From Pilatotrama ljubarskyi (taxonomy: Eukaryota; Basidiomycota; Agaricomycetes; Polyporales; Polyporaceae), in NCBI GenBank assembly GCA_022385805.1, contig MU277693.1:240130-304129 (forward strand): 64,000 nt of DNA, given 5' to 3'. Made by a program: the position numbers and the translations under genes. Shown in pieces: positions 49,101-60,748 of the stretch. Numbering within the stretch: the first letter of the stretch is position 1; every line of letters starts with the position of its first letter. The notes beneath the pieces are model-generated. The model did not search any database. It was not told the DNA's origin and saw nothing but the letters and a program-made list of their open reading frames with translations.

Positions 49101-52100
49101 GGCTTGTTCAAGGCGCTCGTCAACAATGACAGCGAGGAACGCACTCGCAGGACCGTGCGCTCCAGGCTCAGCTCCCGCGACATATACGAGCATAGCCCGA
49201 GGCAGTCTCTTGATGACCTGCACGTACCGCCCATCTCGCAACGGATTGGCCGTGCGCGGCTCTTCACCGACCCCGGATACCGCGAGGTGTCTCCCGAACG
49301 CGAGGACGTCTTCAGTGTGCGCCGGCCTCGCCGTTCGTCATTGCCGCCCAGGCATCATGACGACGACGAAGATACCATGTCGGATATGTCGATTCCTCCT
49401 GTCAATCTCGCACGCCGTGTCGAGATGCAGCAGTACGAGCAACGACTGGAGCGCCTTCTGGAGGAGAAGTTCCAGAGCATCAAGCAAGCCTTGGAGCAAT
49501 ACAAGCAGGCGTCCGGCGGTCAGGCGTTGAACTCATCGACGGAAGCTATGATTTCGGAGGTTGTCTCTCTCTTCCGCACGCAGCTACAGGAGTCCGCTGC
49601 GCGGAGCCTCGACGACAGTCAGCGGGATGCACAGGGAGAACTCGACTTCGAGGTACTCAAGGGCATCATCGAGCAGAGCCAGGAGGAGACGCGTGCCACC
49701 CTCAAGCATGAGATTGCCGACCTTCTCCAGGTACCAAGGGAGCAAGAGGAGATGAGGCAGCTCGTCGAGGAGCTCAGCAACCGGACCATCAACGCCCTCG
49801 CTTCGGCGATGTCACAGCTGGGAGCGCGCATAGAATCGATGGAGACGACGCATGCACCTTCTGCGAACCGTGATCACATCGTCCAGGATCTCCTGCAGAA
49901 GCTGCTGCCTCATATCGCCGCCCTGCGTGCAGAGCCAGTCGATTACGACGTGCTCACCGCGCGTCTCGCGCAGGCTGTTAAGCCGCACATTTCCCAACTC
50001 ATCGACCTCGCATCCGACAAGCGGGAGACGGCTGGCCTTATCGTCGACCGCCTTGTCCCGATCTTGCCCTCATTGCAGCCTAACATCAACCTTGACGCTG
50101 TTGTCGGCCGCCTTACGTCCGAGCTCAGGGCGATCGTGGGCCCGCTTGACGCACACGAGATCAAGGAGCAGGTGTCTGATCTCGTCGTGGAGCGTCTTGA
50201 CTCCCGCCTGGCTGTTCGCGACCGTGCACTGAATGTCGACGCTCTGTCGGAACGTGTGGTGGAGAGCGTCCGAGCCCTTGTCGCTCCGCTTGCCGATGTA
50301 CAGCGCACGGTCGAAGAGCTTGCGGCAAAGGAGCCGTCCCAGGTCGTTGCTCAGCAGCTTGATCTCACCTCTGTTCAGAAGGACATTGCCGCGGCGCTCT
50401 CCGACCTGCCGCAACGCCTCACTGCTGCGACGGATGCTCTTCAGAGCGCGCAAACGGAGTTCAAGACTCGCGCCGACCGTTTCGGGCAAGAACCTGCGTC
50501 ACACAAGGCCCTCCAGAATGTGGAGGTTGCCATCTCCAACGTGGCGAACGACTACAAGAAGCTCGTTTCACAGAACCAAGAGTTCTCCGAGTTCTGCAAC
50601 GATATCATTAAGCACATCAATGCACTTCCGGAGGCCATGGTCGAAGCCACAAAGGTCCTTCAAAACGCGCACGCGGACTTCGCCGCGCGCGATACGTCTC
50701 AGAAGGACTCTGAAGAGATGCGCAGGTTGATGGCCACAAACTCGGAGCTGCAGGTGCAGTTGGCGAAGGCTCGCGGCGCTCACGGCCAGGTTCGCGTCGA
50801 GAAGGACATGCTCAGTGAGCGCGTGAAGGCTGCCGAAGCAGAGCGGGACCGCTTGCACACTCGTGTGGAGACGCTGCAGAACTCGATGTCCACCAAGGCT
50901 GCCGAAGCCGCGGCTATGGAGGCGAAGAATGCCGATCTCGAGGAGGCTCTCGCCAGGGCGCTCGACAGGATCAAGGCTGCGGATGTACAGGCCCAGAGTC
51001 AGCAGGAGCGGCTGGCAGAGTTGGAGAAGGCCAGGCACGAGCTTGGCCTGGAGAAGCAGCAGCTCAGGGCGAAGGTGAGCAGTGAATGCATGAGCTCGTT
51101 CGGTGGTCTGGCTACAATGAGCTCTTGTTGCAGGTCGAGTCTCTTGAACTCCGAGTCGCGTTTACCACGCGTGAGAAGGAGTCGCTCTCCGACGAGCTCG
51201 TCGCACAGAAGCGGCAGAACGAGGAGCTGCTTTCGCAGCGGAGCCGCTGGGACGAGCTGCGGCAAGCCACGGAGCAGATTCAAGCACTCGCGAATATGGT
51301 CGGCCAGATCGATCAGGAAGAAGTGAAGGAGCTCCGCCGCATTCGCGATCGCAGCAAGGTGCTCGAGGGCGAGAACACTGTACTCCAGCGCCGTATCAAG
51401 GAGTTTGAAACGAAGGTGGCGAACCAAGACAAGCTTGCGCAGACGTCGAGGCAGAGCCTCGTCCAGGCGCGGCAGCGTGCAGAGGAGTGGGAACGACGGG
51501 CCAAGGAGGCGGAAGGACAGCTCGAGCTCACACAGAACAAGCTGGACGAGGTAGAGCAATCCCACTCTCAGCTTGACGCGGATTACTCGCTCGTCAAGCT
51601 TCAGCTGGAGGAGAGAGACGCCGAAGAACGCCTAGACAAGGTACATCATGCCTTTCCACTCAAAGTAGCGCAGCACTGATAGCCTCCTGCTCCTAACAGG
51701 ATCGGCAGAACAAGCTCCGCGACCAGATCGCGGCATTGGAAGGTCAGGTTGCTCGATTGCAGGCGGAGCTCGACAAGGCGAAGAAGACGCCCAATGTACT
51801 CCAGCCCGTGGCGCGCTACCAGAATGGCCAGACCCATCCTCCTCCACGCCCCGACTCCCGCGCAAGCACTGTGTACAACCAGAGCCGGGCAGTCACGCCA
51901 AAGGCTCAGTACAACGGTACCACGAACGACGTTCGCGTGGCAACGCCACCACAACCCTCCGTGCGCGACTCGATTCACGCTCCCTGGCGGCAGGCTTCCG
52001 CAATCCACACGCCCGGTAAGGGCATGCGGTCAAATCCGTACTACCGCGCCCCCTCACCGACGCCGAGCACGGTCTCGGCGGCGCCTACACTAGGCGACGA

Positions 52101-52116
52101 CGGCTGGTGGCAGTAG
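46136..52116 (+). CDS. Large coiled-coil protein, function unknown
   Basis: Six exons (46136-46864, 46914-47033, 47084-47896, 47949-51074, 51134-51640, 51700-52116) encode 1,903 residues. The ATG sits in a good context (GCCGCCATGG). Residues 1 to about 1,040 are disordered, rich in Pro, Ser and Gln, with conserved-looking islands: KKVIVNFPRETIPGEGDEPP, YPPDSWRYHLPPTVDVFLPGKAAWD, MRGFGVEIPEEEEPEE, SIGEWSNPSDEERARQERLH and PLNVAAPEFKPTGFTF. From about 1,045 to 1,800 it is almost all helical with heptads (QQYEQRLERLLEEKFQSIKQ and many Leu/Glu/Arg runs). The C-terminus is again disordered and ends GDDGWWQ. This looks like a scaffold or cell-cortex protein, but no domain places it. No membrane segment is seen. 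Confidence 0.88.
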
Positions 52117-53286
52117 ACAAACGACTTTTCTGGGATACTGATATTTGTAATCAATCGCTCGTACTGACTGGTCGTGGTTCACATTGCTCAAGCTCGCCAT
52201 TGCTCCACACCCTCGGTCTCACTCACTCCTTCACTGCGTCGCGTATTATCGGATTGCTCTCATACATATGCATGTTTCTCGGGTTTCGCTGCTCGCCTCG
52301 TGAACTCCCTGTCCATACTCCGCCCCTAGCTAACTGGTACCATATCTATCCGAATATCTCCTGTTCCATTCTATACCACGTCTATATACCGTACATCACT
52401 GTTCGAGGCTTGTCGCTCAATACCATTCCTGTCCAACTAGCGGTGACCCATCCGAAGTCGAGTATATACCGGTTTGAACGAAGGCGTGCAAATGTGCGAC
52501 CATGCAGATATATGTACCTGCGGAGTGACCTCCGCAATGTACTCGTGCCGGAGCAACGACGTCCCCGGCCGCAGTAGTGACCAGGCCAGGGTAGACTGCC
52601 GCATATACTTGGGAGAACGAGAGACCCGTTCATGTTGAGGCGGAGTCAGCTGGCCGATGCCGCTACAGTACTAGTACTGCCAACATATTAGAGAGGACTC
52701 GGACTAGATAGATAGGTACGCACAGGAACACCATTGCCGGAACTTCTGGCTTGTCCGTGTCCGAAAATCAAGAAACGCATGCCCCTTGCAATTGCTTCTG
52801 GCTCCGTGTATGAGTGGAGGTCGTGGAGCAAGTGTGTCGTGCGACGCCTACATACAGTACATCGACATCGAACCTCGCGAGACACTTGACATTCAATACG
52901 CTCAAATGCATGCGGCATGACGATGTCTGGCAAACAAGTTCAGGACACCTCAGGCTACAAGCGCAAGATCAGGACGCGGTGAGAGTGATGTATACAAGGG
53001 AGTCCGTATTAGGCTGAACCCGCCAAGCGAGTTGAGTAGCGGAAGACAAAACGCGGGGCAAGGCTTCGAGGCGAGCGGGCGAAACCTACTGTCTCTGTTG
53101 TCGTCTCTGTATATATGTGTGCAGGTATGCGTACATTAGGGGGCAAGTTACACGGGCGAGGGCGAGCGAGCGATCTGTTGGGACACCGGGCGGAGCAGCA
53201 GACACGATTGGTGCTTGTAGTAGAGGTTCCGTCGGAATCATGGACGTGGGCGTAGACAAGAACACAAAGCCGCAGGGAGAGTGTCA
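52117..53286. other. Convergent intergenic region
   Basis: 1.17 kb between two 3' ends. Contains short alternating TATATA stretches (about 52380-52390, 53109) but no gene. Confidence 0.5.
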
Positions 53287-55260
53287 TTAGGAAGAGCTGT
53301 ACGAGGGTGGAAGGGTCGGCCAGATGAACTTCTCTACCGCCTGGATGGCTTCTTGCGGGTCCGAGGGCAGCCTGCGGTGACAGCAGAGGTCAGCCATAGT
53401 TTGATCGTACACGCTGCAGAGATGGAGCACGTACTGCAGCTTGGGCTCCCAGCGGCCATTGCGCTCCTGGAAGAAGCGGGGCACGTGCACCTCGCCGCGC
53501 TCCTCCATCTTGCGGCGCGCCTCGCGCTGCGACTCCTCGACGGCCGTCTTGGCCTCCGTCGCCGCATCCATGTCCTTTGCCAGGATGGCCTTCGTGAGCT
53601 TCGACCATAGCCTGTAATGAAGCGTGAACGGCTCAGGGCCTGCGGTGCGCGCAACAGCGAGCGACGGAATACGCACCGGCGGGACTCGTTCGGCTCCTGT
53701 TCCTCCTCGGGCGCTACCCACTTGGGCGCGACGTTCTGCCCGTCCTTCGTCGCGTCAAAAAGCACGCGTTTCTCGCCCTACGCGCATATCATCTGGTGTT
53801 AGCCCTCCATCTCAGCGTAAAGCGCGCGCGTATATGCAACGCACCTTTGAGTTCTTGTACTCCATGACGGCGCTCCACTTGCCGTATATCTCACCCGTCT
53901 CAACATTGCCGCGGCGTATCCGGCCTTGAATCGCATTGTACGTGCCCGAGAAGTAGCCCTACATGCGCGTGTGACCAGTGAGCGGGAAGTCCGTGCGGCG
54001 TCACAGCGCGTAGAGGACGAGACGGCGAGCGCGCACCTTTGTCTTGAACTGGATATCGGCATAGTGGCCGGTCTGCTCGTTCTTGGCTATGCACGAGTCA
54101 CCGAGCTCAAGGAACATCTTGCCCCACAGTATCCCCCTAGCGTACATGTTCGGCATCGTGATCACGTACTCTGCCGCACCGTGCCACCACGTCTGTCAGC
54201 ACGACTGCGCCACGCGCTTGACGTAAACAGCAGAAACGCGCGCACCTTTGTCTTCGGGGCGCCCGAGGAGGCACACGCGATTCTCGCCCTCCATCGTCGT
54301 CGACACGCTGTTCCCGAGGAACTTGGACTTTGGCCGCAGCTCGCCAATCACGGCCACCTTGTTCGCGGGCGAGACGTAGTAGAACGCAGAGATCGGCGGG
54401 TGGTGCGACACTGCGGACGCGAGCGTGAGCGCACGGTGCGGGTGAGGCCGATGTGGCGCGGCGCGCTCACGCATGCGTACCTTGCTCGGCGATGTAGAAG
54501 CCGCGCGTGCCATCGGGGTAGTCGTATCTGCAGCGGAAGAACTCGCCGAGGACGGGGTTGTACCTGCGGCGCACGCTTGTTCAGCGATCGCGCGCGGGCA
54601 CGTGGACGGAAGCGCGCTGGGCGAAAGGGGACAGACAGTGGAGGGAAGAGACGTACGGCTTCTTCACGCCCTTGGGCTTGATATGCCATCCGGCGAGGTA
54701 GTACTGGAGCACGCGGATGAAGCGCTCTTCGGGATCATCACAATTCTCTGCGCTGTATGCGGATGCGGAACGGGCATGAGCATGGGAGATGAGACAGATA
54801 TGGGCGAAGTGGGGAGAGAGGAGACTTGCCCGAAGAGGAGATCTGGATGTGACATGAAGTCGGTGATGCGCTCGAGCATGCTGCGCGGCTCGAGAACGAA
54901 TGTCGGGAAGGTGACTTTGTGGAGATCCATGCCGACTCTGCGCGTGGGGGATGTGATGGGTCAGATGGGTACTCGATGCCCCGACCCACAGTCGAAGCAC
55001 GGCGCAGGGGTGGCGAAAGGACACACCGTAGCTGCGAGATGAGCGATGCAATGATAGAGCCCTCATTCTCGTCCCTGTAGTCGTTGGCATCGTCGAGACA
55101 GGCGTCAGCGGCAGAAAAGTAGGAGAGCATGAGGGGCGAAGGAGGACACGGACAAGATCGATGTATCGTCCGGCTCGGTGTCGTCTGGGACCTTGTCGTC
55201 CTCGGACACGCCGCGTGGCTTGTAGACCTTCTGCGCGGCCTGGTTGAAGAGTCCCATCAT
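53287..55260 (-). CDS. Oxysterol-binding-protein family lipid transfer protein (Osh6/7-like)
   Basis: Eleven exons (55260-55154, 55074-55027, 54937-54830, 54752-54657, 54563-54481, 54410-54246, 54170-54037, 53958-53845, 53777-53677, 53611-53435, 53371-53287) give 405 residues: an ORD with no PH domain or ankyrin repeats. Signatures are [39 protein letters not shown], the family fingerprint [36 protein letters not shown] and [14 protein letters not shown], then a helical C-terminus. The [13 protein letters not shown] and KGVKKP blocks suggest the Osh6/Osh7 class, which exchanges phosphatidylserine for PI4P at ER-plasma membrane contacts. Intron 3 (54829-54753) fits only as GC-AG (TTCGG|GCAAGT). 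The frame stays open upstream of the start to 55560, so a longer N-terminus is possible. Confidence 0.9.
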
Positions 55261-57380
55261 GGCTGGATCGTGGCAGGAATCGAGGGGGCTGGTGGCGGCG
55301 TGGATCAGGCAGGAGGCTGCTTGGAGGTGTGCTGCTGCTGCGTAGCGCAACGCTGTGCGAGAAATCACCGAGGTCTTTGCTGCGCGCGGCGTCGACGGGG
55401 CTTCTAGCGTCGTCACCGAGAGGATAGACGTTGTCGTGCTCGCTGCGAGGGACGGGGAGGAAGGCGAGAGATGTGCTGGGGCGGCGGAGGACTTGTGCAG
55501 TCGCTCGGCGTAATGCACCGCGCCACAGCCACCGCCCCGGCCATAGCCGTGGTGACGCATTCGCCGTTTCTGGCTTCCTCCACCTGGAGCTCAGGCTGTC
55601 TCAGTGTCTCACTCTCAGGCTGCTCGAGTGTATACGCATTTTCCACTTCCCCTCGCTACTAAGTAGTACTGGATCCCGCTGCGAGAGGACGAAGCAGTTC
55701 ATGGCCATCCCTGTTACGACAGCCGAGGTCGTTCTACCAGTCGACTCAAAGAGATCGCCAATCGTACAGAAGCAGTGGGCGTTGCTGCCCTGTCCGTCCA
55801 CTGTGTCTGTGAGTATTTTGCTCTCTCGTGCCTAGCACTCTTGAATTTGCAGATGCACTTCACAGTTGGCGCACTTGCTCCAGCCTCGCTACATCTCCTG
55901 GACGTCATGTCATGGGCATACGACGGGAAGTGCGAAGAGGCGCCCCTGCCACTCCTCCATGTGGTGGAAGGGTGAGGGAAGCTCGCTCGCATCTTCAGGA
56001 CCTTTATAGAGGTACTTCGTCGTTTCGCCCCCGCTCTAGCATCAGCGGCACGTAGGATCCGGATGGTGAAGGCCGCGTCATTTCTTCCTGTTACAGATCA
56101 GAGTTGATTATCTCCATATGTACAGTGCGCTGATGTGCCGTGAAGCACAGCAGGGAATGACATGACATTATGGGTGCATCTGAAACGAAGTGCGTCCACG
56201 ACCTACTCCATTCGTCAGCGATTGATCCCACGCGAAGACTATCAGGCTATTATACCGTACGGCACCCCTCGCGCCTCAGTGCTGCCATGCATAGCAGTAA
56301 TAGCCGGACCGAGCTCCCTGGGGTTTCGGCTTTCCTACCGCAGTATGTATCATCACAACTCACTCCCTCGCCCACTTGCTCAGTATGGTATGCCCAGTAT
56401 CATAGCGTAAAGGCCGAGGGTTTGTTTCAGCGTTGTGTATACGCATATTCTCCACTCCATCATTCCCTGCAATCGAAACCAGGAGCTCGACGGTGAATCC
56501 TCAGCGGCTACTGTGGCTGGCAGTGCTGTTGAATGGGTGACGACCAAGCAGCGACCGCGCTTTTAGACATGATTCCCCCTCATACGACAATACATGATTG
56601 TGTTGACAGGCTATGAGGTTTCCGCCGCTAATGATACGCGTTTCGCTACGGCACTGCTTCAGAATGAAGCCAGCGTCGGGGCTACGGTGTGACGAGTCAC
56701 ATTATAGGTCCGGTACAGTAACCTCGAACTCGTGGTTCAAGCTGTTGTGCGAGCCGTTCTCGGCGCCTAACACTGCGAGTCGCAACCGCTCAACGGCGTT
56801 GAACCTTCGGCGGTCCCATCGTGACGGGCGAGAGACGTGCCTCAGTCCCTTTTCACGGCTATTGCTCCCCTTGACCATCACGACCTCAACCTAGACTAAT
56901 CATCGTCCAACTCGGCGATCTAGACCCGTCAAAACGCGAGTCGTCTAGTACTCGTCTCTACGTACTGCGGACGGCAAACCGTCAAGCCGACTGAAGCTCT
57001 TTTCATCTACACAATCGCCTCATCAGGTTGGCACCGTCTTTGCGCGAGGTCATCCACGGACTGAGCGCCATCATCAGATTCGGAGCACAATCACCCTGTT
57101 GCTCGGGGCAGGCAAACACTAGCGCGGCGCCGGTGAGAATCCGTTCCGATCTGGTTTGCGTGGCTGCCGTTCCCTATAGCGCATCTCGGTGGGTGTCTAT
57201 GTCTTGCTATATCTACGAGTCGTGGTGTATACTCTTGGCGCAACGACTATCGAATAATCATACCCTCGCCTCTGGTGTGCGCTCTTGGAGCAGTCCCAAT
57301 GTTTCGAGTCCGTCCTGTGGCATCCACATTCACTGATCAACTCTCGTTTTGCAGCTACTCGCCCCACGGAAGTCGACGAT
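55261..57380. other. Intergenic region with a kinase-like remnant
   Basis: About 2.1 kb. The left part is the promoter of the OSBP-family gene. Near 57031-57072 the plus strand reads PSLREVIHGLSAII, which resembles the helix before the catalytic loop of FunK1 kinases, but no HxD..N loop follows and frames break. Otherwise nothing is supported. Confidence 0.4.
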
Positions 57381-58124
57381 ATGAGTACGAAAGAGGGATC
57401 GGAGTCCGACGCTCCTGAAGACTGGATGACGGTGAGTCATACTGTGTAGACAGCCTCGGATGTGATGATCTGAGCGGTCTTCGATCTTCAGGGTGCTACC
57501 GTCTTCATGGCGACTGAGCTTTTGCATGCCATCGACGCAAAGACACCAATCGATCACACCGTGTCGCATGATCTGCAGTCGTTCTGCTGGGTCATCCTCT
57601 ATCTCTTGCACAGAGGCGCCATTGTCAAACCGCTCCCTTGTCCTCGGAAGAAGGAGTCGGCGACACCACAGCAGGACCCAGGATCAGACTTCACCTACAC
57701 CCTTGCAGGTATAAAGGACGAATACAACAAGCTCTTCACTGCAATGAGGGCCGAAGGTCTAGTGGATGGGCGTGCCCACATGTTCCTGGGGAGCTCGTAC
57801 CATCACTCGCTCGAGAACTTATGGCGATACTTCAGATCTCACGGGCATGGTTCTATTGCAGCCCTGGTCGCTATGCTCTTCAAGTTCCTCGAGAGGTGTG
57901 AACCTGTCATAGTCAAGGCCGATAAGCTCAAGGATTCACACGTTCCCGCTGGTTTGGCGAGGATGATTGCACGCGTACAGCTGCCCGGCGAGGCTGACGA
58001 GTCGAACCCTCTTGTGACACCCTCCAAATTCGCACTGGAATTTGCTCATGAAGATGTCATTGAACTGCTACAAGTCTGTGCAGATTCGCATGTGGAGGAA
58101 CTCAGGTGGATCAGTATCACTTGA
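57381..58124 (+). CDS. FunK1-type kinase C-lobe fragment
   Basis: Two exons (57381-57431, 57492-58124) encode 227 residues if translation starts at the ATG at 57381; the frame is open a little further upstream after an acceptor at 57353. The protein contains GATVFMATELLHA and HTVSHDLQSFCWVILYLLHR, the activation-segment end and HDLESF-W-L-Y helix diagnostic of FunK1, a kinase family expanded in mushroom-forming fungi. The N-lobe, the catalytic HRD-like loop and the DFG-like motif are absent. Upstream DNA holds only a disrupted trace of the kinase (about 57031). The piece is therefore probably a decayed gene whose 3' exons are intact, although a shortened protein cannot be excluded. Confidence 0.6.
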
Positions 58125-58518
58125 ATGCATCATGGGGCTTGTTGAAGAGCAGCCGGAAAGAGAGGGACAATGACCATGATGACCCGGAGAGGATTCGGAG
58201 TTGCATAATGGGGCTCAGCGGAGCCTGAGAGAGGCGCTGGAGTTCATGTAGTTGTGATGTCTTGCGGATGACTGTACTAGGAGGTATACAAATACGAATT
58301 TGATTGTTGGTGAGGACGGAGGATACACTCTGGCGGTGGCACACTCCTCGCTTCAGCGGAGATTGACCAGTCTGCTTCTCGCGTACTCATGCGACAGCAG
58401 CGAGCCATCAGTGCGTGCCACTTTATCGCAACAGCCTGGGAAGTATCTCGCCGGATGCTGCACGAGGCAGCCTGCCCGTTGCACGCTCCGTCTGACCTGG
58501 CATGTGCACAGGACAGAC

Positions 58519-59523
58519 ATGCCCGCCTGGAAGATCGTCCAATGTCTTATCCCTACTTGCCTGAAGCCGTTCTTGTTGAAGTCGGCCGCCCGCATCAGCG
58601 CCCATTACGGCTTCCAGCCTTACTTCAACATCCATCGCCTCCCTTTCGGACTGGTTCTGAAGACCACATCATATGCACACGCCGTCGATACCACCAACGA
58701 GGCACATGCCTTGCGAGTCGTCAAGTCGATCGACCGTGTACATGCGCCCCGTCTGGTCGACTGGGCGGCTGACACGCGCACATCGTATACTCTGATGATA
58801 TGGATCGACGGCGACTGCTGCAACGATATCTGGGACGAGCTCACCTTCACCGACAAGGACCGCATCGTGCACGAGTTACAGGCACAGACAAACTGATTGC
58901 GCGAACGAACCATGGGCCGCTGCTCGACGATACGCGCCGCATTTGGTGCTCCAGTCTACGACCCTAGCATCCTTCATTCTCCCCGAGAGTTCTTCGAGCA
59001 GGTCTGGATTGGACTCGAAATCGCGAGGAATCGCGACATCATTCATCCAACCATCCAACCACTCATCAACCGCGAGGACGTACCGATCGTGTTCCGCCAC
59101 TGAGACGTACTGCCGAAGAATTTGATTCTACCTGGAGGATCGGACAAGTGGCGTGCCGGCTCGACGCAGCTGTACCTCATCGACTGGGAGTTCGCCGGGT
59201 GGACGCCGCTGCCTTGGGAGGCGCTGAAAGCCACTTGGCTCGTCGTCGACCCAGAAGAGGACGACTGGTACGACATGATGATGCGCGTTTTCAGGGAGTC
59301 TTTGGCGGAGCTGGACTGGCTGTGGCGACTGAAGTCCGCCTATGAGCCTGCAGTCGCGGTCAGTGTACTACTACGTGCTCCTAGGCTGCTTTTCCCGACA
59401 CGATACGGGTGCCAAGTACTCCGTGTGCGATGTATACCCGATACATACGCGAGGTCCGAGTCCTTGCATGCTGAACGAGCTTCAATGTCTAGCCGGGCTG
59501 CAGGAATAAGTACGGTTGAGTAG
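58519..59523 (+). pseudogene. APH-like phosphotransferase broken by two in-frame TGA codons
   Basis: One reading frame runs through the whole segment with two TGA stops (58894-58896 and 59101-59103). Upstream of the first is FNIHRLPFGLVLKTTSY, DTTNEAHALRVVKSI and LMIWIDGDCCNDIWDEL, the substrate-kinase pattern of the aminoglycoside phosphotransferase/choline kinase-like superfamily. Between the stops is SPREFFEQVWIGLEIARNRD and VPIVFRH. After the second stop comes DVLPKNLILPGG and LYLIDWEFAGWTPLPWEAL. The family catalytic loop is H-G-D-x-x-x-x-N; here the glycine codon position is TGA. The protein is therefore truncated before its catalytic residues. The frame ends at 59523. In fungi such kinases are common accessory genes of unknown substrate. 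Confidence 0.75.
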
Positions 59524-60748
59524 ACGTTGTTCGGAGTTCGTGAATCGTGGTCCAGCCATCGCAGACACAGCCACCGCCTGGAGCCAGTCGCGTGCGCACT
59601 CCGAGTCGTCCTTCTCCGCCTCGATCACGGCCTCGGTCCTGCACTGCACTGCGTCCAGTGTCAAAATATGCGAGTCTTATACCTGCTACTGATCTGATGG
59701 GGTCTGTACACAAGTCCGACATGACCCGGCTTTGTATGGAGGACGCGTCATGGGAATCGAGACTCGTAGCCGTCTGCGGTCTGCACGAGGTCAGTTCGAG
59801 TCCTCTCAGGATGTATGGATGAAGTTCGACGCCTGACAGCTTTGACTGATCCCAGAGATGAGAGATGTCGCGTAGTACACAGCACGACTTTGCTGAATAC
59901 TGCGTCTCTAAGCGCATGGCTCCGGCACATCGAGCAGAGCTACCAGCCACGCGCACAGTCCGAGTGAACAGCCCTCGGACTCAGCGAAGATCATCTCCCT
60001 CTGAACTCGCGAGTCGCTGCTTGAGAATCATGGCTGCAGGCACGCTGCCCACTAATCCGCGATTGCCTCGCTTGCGACCGTTCAGAGATGCTGTGGGCCC
60101 GCTCGTATGCGCCGTCAGCATGATCACGACCCCCTTCACTGACAGGGAAGCATACCACGCCGTGATTTCAGCGCTTCCTTGACCGTTTCAGGCGTAGCAA
60201 TGACAAATATGGCGCTTGGGGAGCCGGGGTGAGTCTATCGATTTCTCCCTCCATAGTACCACGACCACGGCTCGCACTTACAGCGGGATGTAGTGCATCA
60301 GCCTGTGGAGTTTCCCTAGAAAAAGAGCATGTAAAGCTTTGACTCACATGCTTTGCAGTATGGCGAGCAAGGTTGGTAGTACATTGATCAAGTCTGGAGA
60401 TGGGCCCCGCACTGCGGTCTGAAGCGAACCTGATGCATTGTCAGTGAGCCTTTTAAAGTTGAACGTAGCGCATCCTGATCCGACCCGGTATTTGCTCAAT
60501 GCCCGGACCTTTGCCGTTTTCGGTAGGTTATATGCTAGATACTTGAAGGTATCGCTCACTTTGTTCATCATAGAACCCCTGGAGCGCCTCAGCGGCGTGG
60601 TGCGTGATAGATCTAGAGATGGGTTCCGTGCGAGAACGGACCTTGCCTTGACCTCAATCGCCGATGAGCGCGACGTGCTCTCTTATATTAGCTCGCCGGA
60701 GAGAATTCGGTGAGTTCTCACCCCTTCTACAGGCTGCCTGTCGCTGTG
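59524..60748. other. Intergenic region, no supported gene
   Basis: 1.2 kb with short frames only. The last part is the promoter of the DUF6534 gene. Confidence 0.5.

Noticed and set aside
58894..59103. In-frame TGA codons as selenocysteine or programmed readthrough in the APH-like gene
   Set aside because: Mushroom-forming fungi are not known to make selenoproteins, and a stop at the catalytic glycine position fits pseudogenisation better.
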